Assembly: GCA_036276195.1 (NCBI GenBank)
Contig: DATBED010000051.1
Coordinates: 1 to 19,883 of the forward strand
Length of the DNA stretch: 19,883 nucleotides
DNA from: DATBED01 sp036276195
GTDB taxonomy: Bacteria > Patescibacteriota > Saccharimonadia > Saccharimonadales > UBA4665
Direction: 5' to 3'
The notes below the pieces were generated by a model. The model made no database searches, had not been told where the DNA came from, and saw nothing but the letters and a program-made list of their open reading frames with translations. How positions within the stretch are numbered: the first letter of the stretch is position 1; every line of letters begins with the position of its first letter. Of the stretch, positions 13,583 through 19,883 are shown piece by piece. The translations under genes were made by a program, and so were the position numbers.

Positions 13583-13628
13583 TTGAAATGTTAACTATAG
13601 TTACCTTATAATGTTTACTATAGTTAAC
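13583..13628 (+). promoter_or_regulatory. Recombinase promoter with two palindromic operators
   Basis: TTGAAA (13583-13588), 18-base spacer, TATAAT (13607-13612). GTTAACTATAGTTAC (13590-13604) fills the spacer and is palindromic over 12 bases; GTTTACTATAGTTAACG (13613-13628) covers the expected transcription start. The two sites are 23 bases apart, about two DNA turns, as expected for cooperative dimers of a repressor. The XRE protein at 12114 is a candidate binder (inference). Confidence 0.75.
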
Positions 13629-13643
13629 GCTATAGAGGGCAAT

Positions 13644-13817
13644 ATGGCAAACAGCAAGGATGTAGCAGCAGAAGACCTATCGATTCAAAATACGCTTTCA
13701 ATGACTGTTGAGGAGCGCATTGACCTCCTGTCTAACCTTATTGTTGACAAGATTGCTGAAGACCGTCAAAACGGCGAACCACTTTACAAGAAAATAATGG
13801 GGTTCCGGAATGGCTGA
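13644..13817 (+). CDS. Small protein overlapping the recombinase gene, 57 aa
   Basis: Two helical stretches (MTVEERIDLLSNLIVDKIAE), net acidic, with a basic end (LYKKIMGFRNG). ATG 13611 in the same frame overlaps the -10 box, so ATG 13644 is used; it has AGAGGGC 4-6 bases upstream. The gene ends in ATGGCTGA, sharing 8 bases with the start of the recombinase, which implies coupled translation. Position directly ahead of a large serine recombinase suggests an accessory factor, such as a directionality factor or regulator, but there is no sequence evidence for either. Confidence 0.65.
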   Translation: MANSKDVAAEDLSIQNTLSMTVEERIDLLSNLIVDKIAEDRQNGEPLYKKIMGFRNG

Positions 13818-15546
13818 TCAAGTTCTGCTTAAGAATGCTGTTGCAGCAATTCGTGTGTCTACGCTTAAGCAGGGTATCGATGGCGATTCACCAGATGATC
13901 AAAAGGATCAGATAGATCGTTATGCAGTTAATAAAGGGATCGTCATCACCAAATACTTTACCTTTTTAGAGTCTGCTTCCAAAGAACAACAGCCCATGCA
14001 AGAGGCAGTCAACTACTGCAAAGACCCAAAAAATAACATCCAGCAATTTATTATCAAGTCCATTGACCGCTTTACTCGTGGCGGCTCTGATTTCTATGGG
14101 CCGTTAAAACGTCAGCTTGATGACTGCGAGGTCGATCTGGTCGATATCTACGGAGTTATCAGTAACCAGAAGATCAATACCCTAGAGCATCTAGGAGTGA
14201 AATATAAGTGGAGTGAATATTCACCTTCAAGAAAGGCAGAGCTACTTGAGGCAGAGCGAGCTAAAGATGAAGTGCGAGACATTCAAACTCGCATGATTGG
14301 AGCCCAAATCCGCTACGCCCGAATGGGTTATTGGGTAAGACGTCCACTCTATGGTTTCAATAACATCCATATTGAAACACGTGAGGGTAAACGTTGTGTC
14401 TTGGAGCCAAACGAAATGGAAGCACCGCTTGTAATCAAGATGTTTGAGCTGAGGGCTCGTAACACTATGGAAGACGTCGAAATCGTTGATGAGCTTAACA
14501 AGTTAGGCTATCGGACTATGGAGCGGGTGGTGCGAGATAGGCAAGACCGTACGAAGATAGTTAAAGTCATTGGCGGTGATCCATTATGTCTCAAACAGCT
14601 TTGGCGAATGGTTGAAAATCCAGTGTACGCTGGAGTTAATCCTGAAAAGTGGACGCAGGATAAGCCTGTTAAATGCCAATTTAAAGGACTGGTTTCCTAT
14701 GAGCTGTTTAATGCGGCTAATCAGGGCAAAATAGTTATAACTGAAGATAACGAAGGCGTGCACATATACAGGCGGCAACCACCAGCCTATCTAGTTAACA
14801 AGGGTGCAAAAAACTCCGAGTTTCCCTTTAAGCGGATCGTTATGTGCTCTATCTGCTCAAAACCCCTCTACGGCAGTGCCTCCAAAGGCAAACGAAAGTA
14901 TTATCCTGTCTATCACTGCTGCCACCGAGGACACCACTTTAGAAAGCCTAAGCCAGAGTTTGATCATACCATTGAAGAGTTTGTGAAACATATAAAAGTT
15001 TCAGAGGATTACATTGACGCCCTAATCGACGGTGTTGGCCGAGCATTTGATAAACAACAACTAGCAGACAATAGAGACGCTGTGACGATTGACTTGCGGA
15101 TTACAGAAATACGTAACCAAATAAAGCACGCTGTAGATAAAATCAAGTATCTAAACTCCGAAACTGCTATTAAGTACATGGAAGAGGATATCGTGAAGCT
15201 AGAAGCAGAGATCAGTGGGCTTATGGCCGAACGAGAGAAGACTAAGCCGCAAGAACCAACCAATATGGAGAAAGCAAAGGCTTATGTCAGTTACTATTTG
15301 GCACACCTTGAAGAACTACTGTTAAACTACGGTAATCCGATACTACAGGCTAAGTATTTCGGGGTTATCTTTAATAAAGCACCGACTTACGATGATTTGG
15401 TCTTTGGCACACCCGATTGTACAAGAATAACAGGGGTGAACAAGCTCTTTGTACCTAAAACATTTGCCTCAAACCTTATGGCTGGGGATGAGGGACTCGA
15501 ACCCCCGATCACGGGACCAGAACCCGTTGCCTTACCACTTGGCTAA
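13810..15546 (+). CDS. Large serine recombinase (integrase)
   Basis: 578 residues. The resolvase catalytic domain begins AVAAIRVSTLKQ with nucleophile Ser17 and Arg15; SIDRFTRGG (about residue 88) is the conserved DRxxR motif. The recombinase domain contains PLYGFNN (about 180-187). A zinc ribbon has CSIC (about 345-348) and CC (about 370). A coiled coil follows (about 415-475), as in phage and ICE integrases that catalyse unidirectional attP x attB recombination. Start ATG 13810 overlaps the 57-aa gene. The last 22 codons (557-578, GDEGLEPPITGPEPVALPLG) are the antisense reading of tRNA-Gln, and the stop lies inside that gene. The pre-integration C-terminus was therefore probably different. 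Confidence 0.95.
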   Translation: MADQVLLKNAVAAIRVSTLKQGIDGDSPDDQKDQIDRYAVNKGIVITKYFTFLESASKEQQPMQEAVNYCKDPKNNIQQFIIKSIDRFTRGGSDFYGPLKRQLDDCEVDLVDIYGVISNQKINTLEHLGVKYKWSEYSPSRKAELLEAERAKDEVRDIQTRMIGAQIRYARMGYWVRRPLYGFNNIHIETREGKRCVLEPNEMEAPLVIKMFELRARNTMEDVEIVDELNKLGYRTMERVVRDRQDRTKIVKVIGGDPLCLKQLWRMVENPVYAGVNPEKWTQDKPVKCQFKGLVSYELFNAANQGKIVITEDNEGVHIYRRQPPAYLVNKGAKNSEFPFKRIVMCSICSKPLYGSASKGKRKYYPVYHCCHRGHHFRKPKPEFDHTIEEFVKHIKVSEDYIDALIDGVGRAFDKQQLADNRDAVTIDLRITEIRNQIKHAVDKIKYLNSETAIKYMEEDIVKLEAEISGLMAEREKTKPQEPTNMEKAKAYVSYYLAHLEELLLNYGNPILQAKYFGVIFNKAPTYDDLVFGTPDCTRITGVNKLFVPKTFASNLMAGDEGLEPPITGPEPVALPLG

Positions 15547-15552
15547 TCCCCA
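15478..15552. other. Candidate attachment site (att) at tRNA-Gln
   Basis: The 3' part of tRNA-Gln directly adjoins, and is read through by, the integrase gene, the classic arrangement for an element inserted in the 3' end of a tRNA. The exact crossover cannot be placed, and the partner repeat at the far end was not found in this window. Confidence 0.6.
15482..15552 (-). tRNA. tRNA-Gln (anticodon CUG)
   Basis: 71 bases on the minus strand. Acceptor TGGGGAT pairs with ATCCCCA, discriminator G. Anticodon arm ACGGG-TTCTGGT-CCCGT gives anticodon CTG. The T arm GGGGG-TTCGAGT-CCCTC is intact. No CCA is encoded (GCC follows). Decodes CAG. The 3' half overlaps the recombinase reading frame on the opposite strand. 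Confidence 0.96.
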
Positions 15553-15564
15553 ATATGGCTTTTC

Positions 15565-15593
15565 ATTATAGCTAAATGCCACCCATTGTGCCA
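15565..15593 (-). promoter_or_regulatory. tRNA-Gln promoter
   Basis: Minus strand: TGGCAC (15588-15593), 17-base spacer, TATAAT (15565-15570), 12 bases before the mature tRNA 5' end. Confidence 0.65.
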
Positions 15594-15658
15594 GTTACAT
15601 CGTTATAAAATGGACAGTACACAAAATATGTTATAATACAGATAATACAAGGGAAGTT

Positions 15659-16651
15659 ATGGAAGCTAAAGAGCCACAAGCTAATGCTAATCCAGGAGAT
15701 CCCAATAGGACTCCCGAGTCGCCCTTTGTTTATACCGTGTCCCCAGAGGAAAGGTATGAGCTTACGACGAGTGATATTGAAGTAATTCAAGGTACAGCAG
15801 ATGAAGTCGTTGCCTCGGTTAAGGCCAATCATGCATCTAAACTAGGCAAGCGTTTGACTCGCAAACTTACATTAATGCTGTTGAGCAGGAGCGGCCTTGA
15901 TCATAGACAATTAGGTTATGCACTTCCTATTACGGCTGATGCAGCCGTTCTTAATGCGACTTTAACAATTGAAGATAACGAGAGCTTGTCTAGTCTTTTG
16001 GAATCGGCCCAAGCAGCCTTTCTGGGCAATTTAGCTGTCGTGGATCAGCCGGAGGTTCAGGCAACATCTGCGATGGTTGATACTCTATCAGAGCACGAAC
16101 TTCTTGAAATGGCTGGCGACTTTAATGAATATCATACATCTTTAAAAAAGGGCAGCGAGCAAGCACAAGTGGCGGCTTATCAAAAGGTCAGGCGCCATTT
16201 TGACCACTTAGCCGAGCGGCATCTAACGCCTTTCATAAATTCTAATGCCCCAGACATCCTAATGGAAGAAGCCAGAGAAGAGATCGAAGCAGTTCTGGAA
16301 GATGTAATTCTAAAGCACGATCTATCCACCGATTTGTTTGCTGAAGCGGACCGAGCATTAGTTGAGTCTTTAGCTGACCTACAGCTTGAATTACAAGAGC
16401 CGCCAGCTGATCATAGTGAGCTTGCGTCGGAGATTAGTGCACACATTCCCATAGTCAACATAGCTTTAAAGTACGTTTATCTAGAAAAGTATGGCTCTTT
16501 CTCAAGTAAAGAGTGGGTAAAGAATAAACGGAGAGTCTATATTATATCTCGTGAAGTGAAACGTATGATGCCAGATGCACCCGTAGAAGAGGTAGCTGAC
16601 ACTGTGCGGGCTTGGTTAGATGCGCTAGATCCGTCTCAAAATAATAAATAA
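15659..16651 (+). CDS. Hypothetical protein, 330 aa
   Basis: Disordered N-terminus (residues 1-30, NANPGDPNRTPESP), then a mostly helical acidic protein: GKRLTRKLTLMLLSRSGLDH, ELLEMAGDFNEYHTSLKKGS, MEEAREEIEAVLEDVILKHD and a C-terminal VKRMMPDAPVEEVADTVRAW. No catalytic motif, signal peptide or membrane helix is apparent, and I do not recognise the family. AAGGGAAG precedes the ATG; TATAAT (15633-15638) with TGGACA upstream is a likely promoter. It is AT-richer than the metK side and lies between the tRNA and metK, so it may be an older insertion beyond the current element boundary. Confidence 0.7.
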   Translation: MEAKEPQANANPGDPNRTPESPFVYTVSPEERYELTTSDIEVIQGTADEVVASVKANHASKLGKRLTRKLTLMLLSRSGLDHRQLGYALPITADAAVLNATLTIEDNESLSSLLESAQAAFLGNLAVVDQPEVQATSAMVDTLSEHELLEMAGDFNEYHTSLKKGSEQAQVAAYQKVRRHFDHLAERHLTPFINSNAPDILMEEAREEIEAVLEDVILKHDLSTDLFAEADRALVESLADLQLELQEPPADHSELASEISAHIPIVNIALKYVYLEKYGSFSSKEWVKNKRRVYIISREVKRMMPDAPVEEVADTVRAWLDALDPSQNNK

Positions 16652-16653
16652 GC

Positions 16654-16682
16654 TTTTGTTGCCTTACGTATTGCGCTACAAT
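16654..16682 (+). promoter_or_regulatory. Promoter of the riboswitch-metK transcript
   Basis: TTTTGT (16654-16659), 17-base spacer, TACAAT (16677-16682), starting just after the stop of the upstream gene and 6 bases before the 5' strand of the riboswitch P1 helix. Confidence 0.5.
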
Positions 16683-16688
16683 AGGCAG

Positions 16689-16816
16689 CATTAACAATCT
16701 GGGTATGAAGAGCGCGGGGAGAGATCTAGCTCGTTGAACCGCCGGCAACCCCGCATCTCTGTAAAAGAGGTGGCTGGGTGCTCCATCTAGCCCGCCTGGC
16801 GGGGAAGATATTGATG
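16689..16816 (+). promoter_or_regulatory. SAM riboswitch (SAM-I/IV clan) controlling metK
   Basis: The core reads GAAGAG.GCGGGGAGAGAT, then TGAACCGCCGGCAACCCC: the conserved AGAG...GGAG and TGAA..CCGGCAACC of the SAM-I clan. P2: GCGGGG (16714-16719) with CCCCGC (16749-16754). P3: ATCTCT/AGAGGT around GTAAA. P4: GGCTGGGTGCTCCATCTAGCC, with the conserved GGTGCT. P1: 16689-16700 with 16806-16816, imperfect. An extra hairpin CCCGCC-TGGCGGG after P4 is not part of standard SAM-I but recalls P5 of SAM-IV. It senses S-adenosylmethionine, the product of the gene it precedes. Confidence 0.82.
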
Positions 16817-16821
16817 TAGTC

Positions 16822-16852
16822 AAATCCTTTCCGCTCTAAGTAGAAAGGATTT
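16822..16852 (+). terminator. Expression platform: terminator / Shine-Dalgarno-masking hairpin
   Basis: AAATCCTTTC (16822-16831) pairs with GAAAGGATTT (16843-16852), loop of 11 bases, followed by T's that run into the metK ATG. The 3' strand contains the AAAGGA ribosome binding site. The same helix can therefore end transcription or block initiation when SAM is bound. Confidence 0.78.
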
Positions 16853-16855
16853 TTT

Positions 16856-17992
16856 ATGGCAGACGATAAATTGGTTTGGGACTACTTGGATTACTTCACC
16901 AGCGAGTCGGTTTGCGCCGGCCACCCCGACAAGGTTTGTGATGCCATCAGCGATGCTATTGTTGACGCCGCTTTGGCGCAGGATCCGTTCAGTCGTGTGG
17001 CCGTCGAAACCGTAGCCGGGGCTAACCGAATTGCTTTGTTCGGCGAAATCAAGACCAAGGCCGATCTTAATTTTGAAATGATTGCCCGCCAAAACGTGCG
17101 TCAGCTCGGCTATGTCGTGCCGGAATGGGGCTTTAGTGACGAATCGGAATTCAGCAACGATGTGCACCGCCAGTCGCCGGAAATTGCTATGGGTGTCGAC
17201 CAAGACGGTGCCGGCGACCAGGGCATGATGTTCGGCTTCGCTTGTACCGAAACGCCGGAGCTAATGCCGCTGCCTATCGCCTTAGCTCACGCCTTGGTGC
17301 GCCGCGTTGACGAAGCCCGCGAAACAAAAGATCTGGACTGGCTGCGGCCAGACGGCAAGGCCCAGGTGACCGTGCGCTACGACCAAGGCCGGCCGGTGGC
17401 CGTCGAGAAGTTGGTGTTGGCCGTGGCTCATAGCGAAGATGTATCGGCCGAACAAGTCCGCGCCGACGCCATCGCCAAGATTGTCACACCGGTGTTGCAG
17501 CACTACAAATTCGACGTACCAAAAGACGAAAACATTATTATTAACGGCACCGGGTTGTGGCACATTCCAGGCCCCGAAAGCGATGCCGGCCTAACCGGCC
17601 GCAAAATCGTGGTCGATACCTACGGCGGTTACGCCCGGGTTGGCGGTGGCGCCTTTAGCGGTAAAGATCCTTCTAAAGTTGATAGAAGCGGTGCCTACGC
17701 TGCCCGCTACATTGCTAAAAACATCGTGGCCGCTGACCTAGCCGACAAATGCGAAGTCGGCCTGGCGTATGTGATCGGCCGACCCAATCCGCTAATGCAG
17801 ACTATTCACACCTTCGGCACCGCCAAAGTCAGCGACGCCGAGCTGCACGCTTTTAAAGACAAGCTGCTCGACACCTCTGTTAATGGAATTTGCGAGGGGC
17901 TAGACCTGCGCCGCCCAATCTACAGCCAAACCAGCGCCTATGGCCACTTCGGCAAACCCGATCTGCCGTGGGAGCAAGTGGTAGCCAAGTAG
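16856..17992 (+). CDS. metK: S-adenosylmethionine synthetase
   Basis: Makes S-adenosylmethionine from methionine and ATP, releasing phosphate and pyrophosphate; cytosolic tetramer with Mg and K. 378 residues, close to the usual 380-400. Motifs: GHPDKVCDAISDAIVDA (from residue 22, ATP and metal binding), VETVAGANRIALFGEI, GAGDQGMMFG (118-127, family signature 1), TGRKIVVDTYGG and GGGAFSGKDPSKVDRSGAY (from 263, signature 2, P-loop-like). All three domains appear intact. ATG 16856 has AAAGGA 8 bases upstream, inside the riboswitch expression platform. GC-rich codon use marks it as core chromosome. Confidence 0.98.
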   Translation: MADDKLVWDYLDYFTSESVCAGHPDKVCDAISDAIVDAALAQDPFSRVAVETVAGANRIALFGEIKTKADLNFEMIARQNVRQLGYVVPEWGFSDESEFSNDVHRQSPEIAMGVDQDGAGDQGMMFGFACTETPELMPLPIALAHALVRRVDEARETKDLDWLRPDGKAQVTVRYDQGRPVAVEKLVLAVAHSEDVSAEQVRADAIAKIVTPVLQHYKFDVPKDENIIINGTGLWHIPGPESDAGLTGRKIVVDTYGGYARVGGGAFSGKDPSKVDRSGAYAARYIAKNIVAADLADKCEVGLAYVIGRPNPLMQTIHTFGTAKVSDAELHAFKDKLLDTSVNGICEGLDLRRPIYSQTSAYGHFGKPDLPWEQVVAK

Positions 17993-18038
17993 CGTAAGTT
18001 GCGGTACGGCCATCGCCACTGACGTTATAATAATAAGT

Positions 18039-18785
18039 ATGGCATCAGCACCTTTAATACGGCGACCGTCCCTACGCCTGGTTTTGATTACAGTCGCGGC
18101 TGCCGTGCTCTATAGCTCTTGGCCGCTCGGTTACTGGCTTAATCCGGGGGTTAACCGCGGCCTGGCCAGTGATTTAGAAGCGGCCCACCAGCCCTATAAC
18201 TGGATTTTTATTGCTTTGGATATTATTAGCGGCTTGCTGATTTGCACCGCCAGCTGGTGGCTACTCAAGTTAATGAAGCACGTTAAGCTACCTTTGCTCA
18301 GGTACGCGGTTATTGGTTTTGGCGCGTTTGGCCTACTGACGGCAATCGACGCCCTCTTGCCGCTAGACTGTGTCAATGTGCTGAACCGCTGCGGCTCGGT
18401 GCTAGACGACCCGACAATTATTATTCATGGCATTGTCAGCATCGGTTCTATCGTTGGGTTAACCATTAGTATAATGAGTGTCTGGTGGTTGTTGGCTCGC
18501 GGCGGCCAAGCGGCACGTGGTCTGCGCTGGCTGCTCAATGGCACCTTGATCGTGTGGTTCGGCTTTGGCTTGATCACTTTCGCTCTGATCGTAAAAGCTC
18601 GCTCCAGCGCCGTCTCGCAACACTTGTTCATAACCGTTTGCAGCCTGTGGACAGCCGCTCTGCCATACCTGGCCTGGCGGGCCTTGCAAGTCAAGCAATC
18701 AGCCCTGAATTCCGGAGATGAGGCTACCATGCGCGATTTGGTTTCTCATCCGAATGAAGCTATCAAAAGAGACGGACCGGATTAA
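18039..18785 (+). CDS. DUF998 family membrane protein
   Basis: 248 residues with about six to seven hydrophobic helices. The loop with AIDALLPLDCVNVLNRCGSV, followed by IIHGIVSIGSIVG, matches the DUF998 pattern of an acidic/Cys loop then a His-containing helix. Function unknown; related proteins are integral inner-membrane proteins. The last 30 residues (DEATMRDLVSHPNEAIKRDG) form a cytoplasmic tail. TATAAT (18026-18031) lies 7 bases upstream of ATG 18039 with no Shine-Dalgarno element, so the leaderless pattern also occurs in the core chromosome. It stands 46 bases after metK and may have its own promoter. Confidence 0.78.
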   Translation: MASAPLIRRPSLRLVLITVAAAVLYSSWPLGYWLNPGVNRGLASDLEAAHQPYNWIFIALDIISGLLICTASWWLLKLMKHVKLPLLRYAVIGFGAFGLLTAIDALLPLDCVNVLNRCGSVLDDPTIIIHGIVSIGSIVGLTISIMSVWWLLARGGQAARGLRWLLNGTLIVWFGFGLITFALIVKARSSAVSQHLFITVCSLWTAALPYLAWRALQVKQSALNSGDEATMRDLVSHPNEAIKRDGPD

Positions 18786-18817
18786 AAACATAAGCTCATT
18801 GTAAGTTTCAAGGAATT

Positions 18818-18940
18818 TTGAGAGCATTAAGGCAGCACGTGGCACTGGCCCCGGCCGCCAACCCTAATTGGGGATCGGCCGCCTTACTGGCAATGGCGGG
18901 CGCCCTAGCGTTCAATAATCGTGACCTGGCCGCCGAGTAA
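18818..18940 (+). CDS. Possible small ORF or gene remnant, 40 aa
   Basis: TTG start, TAA 18938-18940. The peptide (LRALRQHVALAPAANPNWGS, then LLAMAGALAFNNRDLAAE) has an Ala-rich helical look and GC-rich codons like its neighbours. AAGGA lies only 3 bases before the TTG, which is poor spacing. It could be the 3' remnant of a longer gene. It converges on rarA with 3 bases between stops. Confidence 0.25.
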   Translation: MRALRQHVALAPAANPNWGSAALLAMAGALAFNNRDLAAE

Positions 18941-18943
18941 TTC

Positions 18944-19883
18944 CTAAAAGAAATCTTGGTCTTTCAGTTCGGGCGGCAAGAAGCCATAGGGATGCTTAAA
19001 GCCGGCTTCCCATTTAGTGCCCTTGCCGTAGCCGAGATCTTTCATCAGCTTGGTCGGGGCGTTGCGCAGCTGTAAAGGGACGGGCAGGTCGGGGAAGTCG
19101 CGGGCGGCGGCTTTGGCCTGGCTCATAGCATCGGCCACTTCCCTTGACTTGGGGGCTTTAGCCAGCACGGTAGCGCAGTGGAACAGGTTAAGCTCGGCTT
19201 CGGGCAAGCCGATGCGCTCTACCGCCAGAAAAGTCGAAACAGCTAAATTGAGGGCCGCCGGGGCAGCTAGGCCAATGTCTTCAGAGGCGAAAATGACCAT
19301 CCGCCGGGCAATAAACTTGGGGTCTTCACCGGCCTGCAACATCCGTGCCAAATAGTACAGCGCCGCCGTCGGCTCGCTGCCGCGCATCGATTTTATGAAA
19401 GCGCTAATAACGTTGTAGTGGCTTTCGCCCTTTTTGTCGTAGCCGGGCAGTTTGGTCTGGGCGGCCGTTTCAATTACCGTCGGCGTAATGGTTTTGCCCT
19501 CGGCCAATTGTGCGGCCAGCTCCAGGTTGCCTAGGGCCACCCGGGCATCGCCGCCGCTTAGTTCGGCCAGCAAATCTACGCTTTTGGCTGGCAATTGCTT
19601 AGTTGTTCTGCCTTAGCGGCCGCTTTGATAATTTTAACGATCTCGTCTTTGGTCAGCGGCTCCAGCACCAGCACACGCGAGCGGCTTAGCAGCGGGTTAA
19701 TCACTTCAAAACTGGGGTTCTCGGTGGTAGCGCCGATCAAAACCAGCGTGCCATCCTCTACATGCGGCAGAAAAGCATCTTGCTGGGCCTTGTTAAAGCG
19801 GTGAATCTCGTCTACAAATAGGATGGTTTGCATGCCCAGCCGCCGGTTTTGCTTGGCCAGCTCAATCACCTTAACCACATCGG
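18944..19883 (-). pseudogene. rarA: Replication-associated recombination protein A, frameshifted; runs off the window
   Basis: AAA+ clamp-loader-like ATPase acting at stalled replication forks. The upstream part (to 19576) has Walker B LFVDEIHRFNKAQQDAFLPH, sensor 1 LIGATTENPSFEV and the arginine-containing LLSRSRVLVLEPL. The downstream part (from 19594) has the helical lid LLAELSGGDARVALGNLELA and the C-terminal tetramerisation region with FASEDIGLAAPAALNLAV and YPHG-like KHPYGFLPPEL. The two parts lie in different frames: the first runs into a stop after SNCQPKA. One extra T in AGCAATTG (19589-19597) would give SNLPAKSVDLLAELSGG and restore a normal protein. Walker A lies beyond base 19883. 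The break is either an assembly error or a true mutation. Confidence 0.88.

Noticed and set aside
16820..17203. Long antisense ORFs over metK, DUF998 and rarA
   Set aside because: GC-rich codon bias creates open antisense frames; the sense genes are clear.

Overview
The window looks like part of a small-genome Patescibacteria/CPR chromosome, possibly Candidatus Saccharibacteria. This is an inference from compact genes, the standard stop code, many orphan small proteins and the style of the promoters; no rRNA or other taxonomic marker is present. It has two unlike halves. From about 16.65 kb to the right end the DNA is GC-richer and carries housekeeping genes: metK under a SAM-binding riboswitch, a DUF998 membrane protein, and the 3' part of rarA, which is frameshifted. 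From the left end to tRNA-Gln at 15.48-15.55 kb the DNA is AT-richer and patchy, with mostly orphan genes. I read this part as an integrated mobile element or genomic island whose right end is tRNA-Gln(CUG). The hypothetical gene at 15659-16651, between the tRNA and metK, is also AT-rich.

Integration module (13.58-15.55 kb): a strong sigma70-type promoter with two palindromic operators drives a 57-residue protein overlapping a 578-residue large serine recombinase. The last 22 codons of the recombinase are read antisense through the tRNA-Gln gene, and the tRNA supplies its stop codon, so the attachment site lies in the 3' end of the integrase gene. A small XRE regulator (12.1 kb), small membrane proteins and a three-copy intergenic repeat lie just upstream, and a replication-relaxation family gene lies at 8.1-8.9 kb. 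The left end of the element is not visible; a second copy of the tRNA 3' end was not found by eye and probably lies beyond base 1.

Cargo (1-13.5 kb): a partial 2H-phosphoesterase-like gene, cytidine deaminase, an MFS-type transporter, two related multi-pass membrane proteins of SWEET/PQ-loop-like pattern (one overlapping an EamA-type transporter gene, the other 4 nt ahead of a HisB-N/GmhB-type HAD phosphatase), a GNAT acetyltransferase, a DUF3768 gene, and about ten orphan proteins. Debris includes a second copy of the 3' end of the EamA gene, an ORF without a start, and a broken small membrane protein.

A recurring pattern is a -10 hexamer followed, usually after exactly 6 bases, by the start codon. 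This puts the start codon at or next to the expected transcription start and suggests leaderless mRNAs for about a dozen genes on both sides of the tRNA. Other genes (DUF3768, 7292-8013, HAD, recombinase operon, 15659, metK) have ordinary Shine-Dalgarno sites, so both initiation modes seem to coexist.
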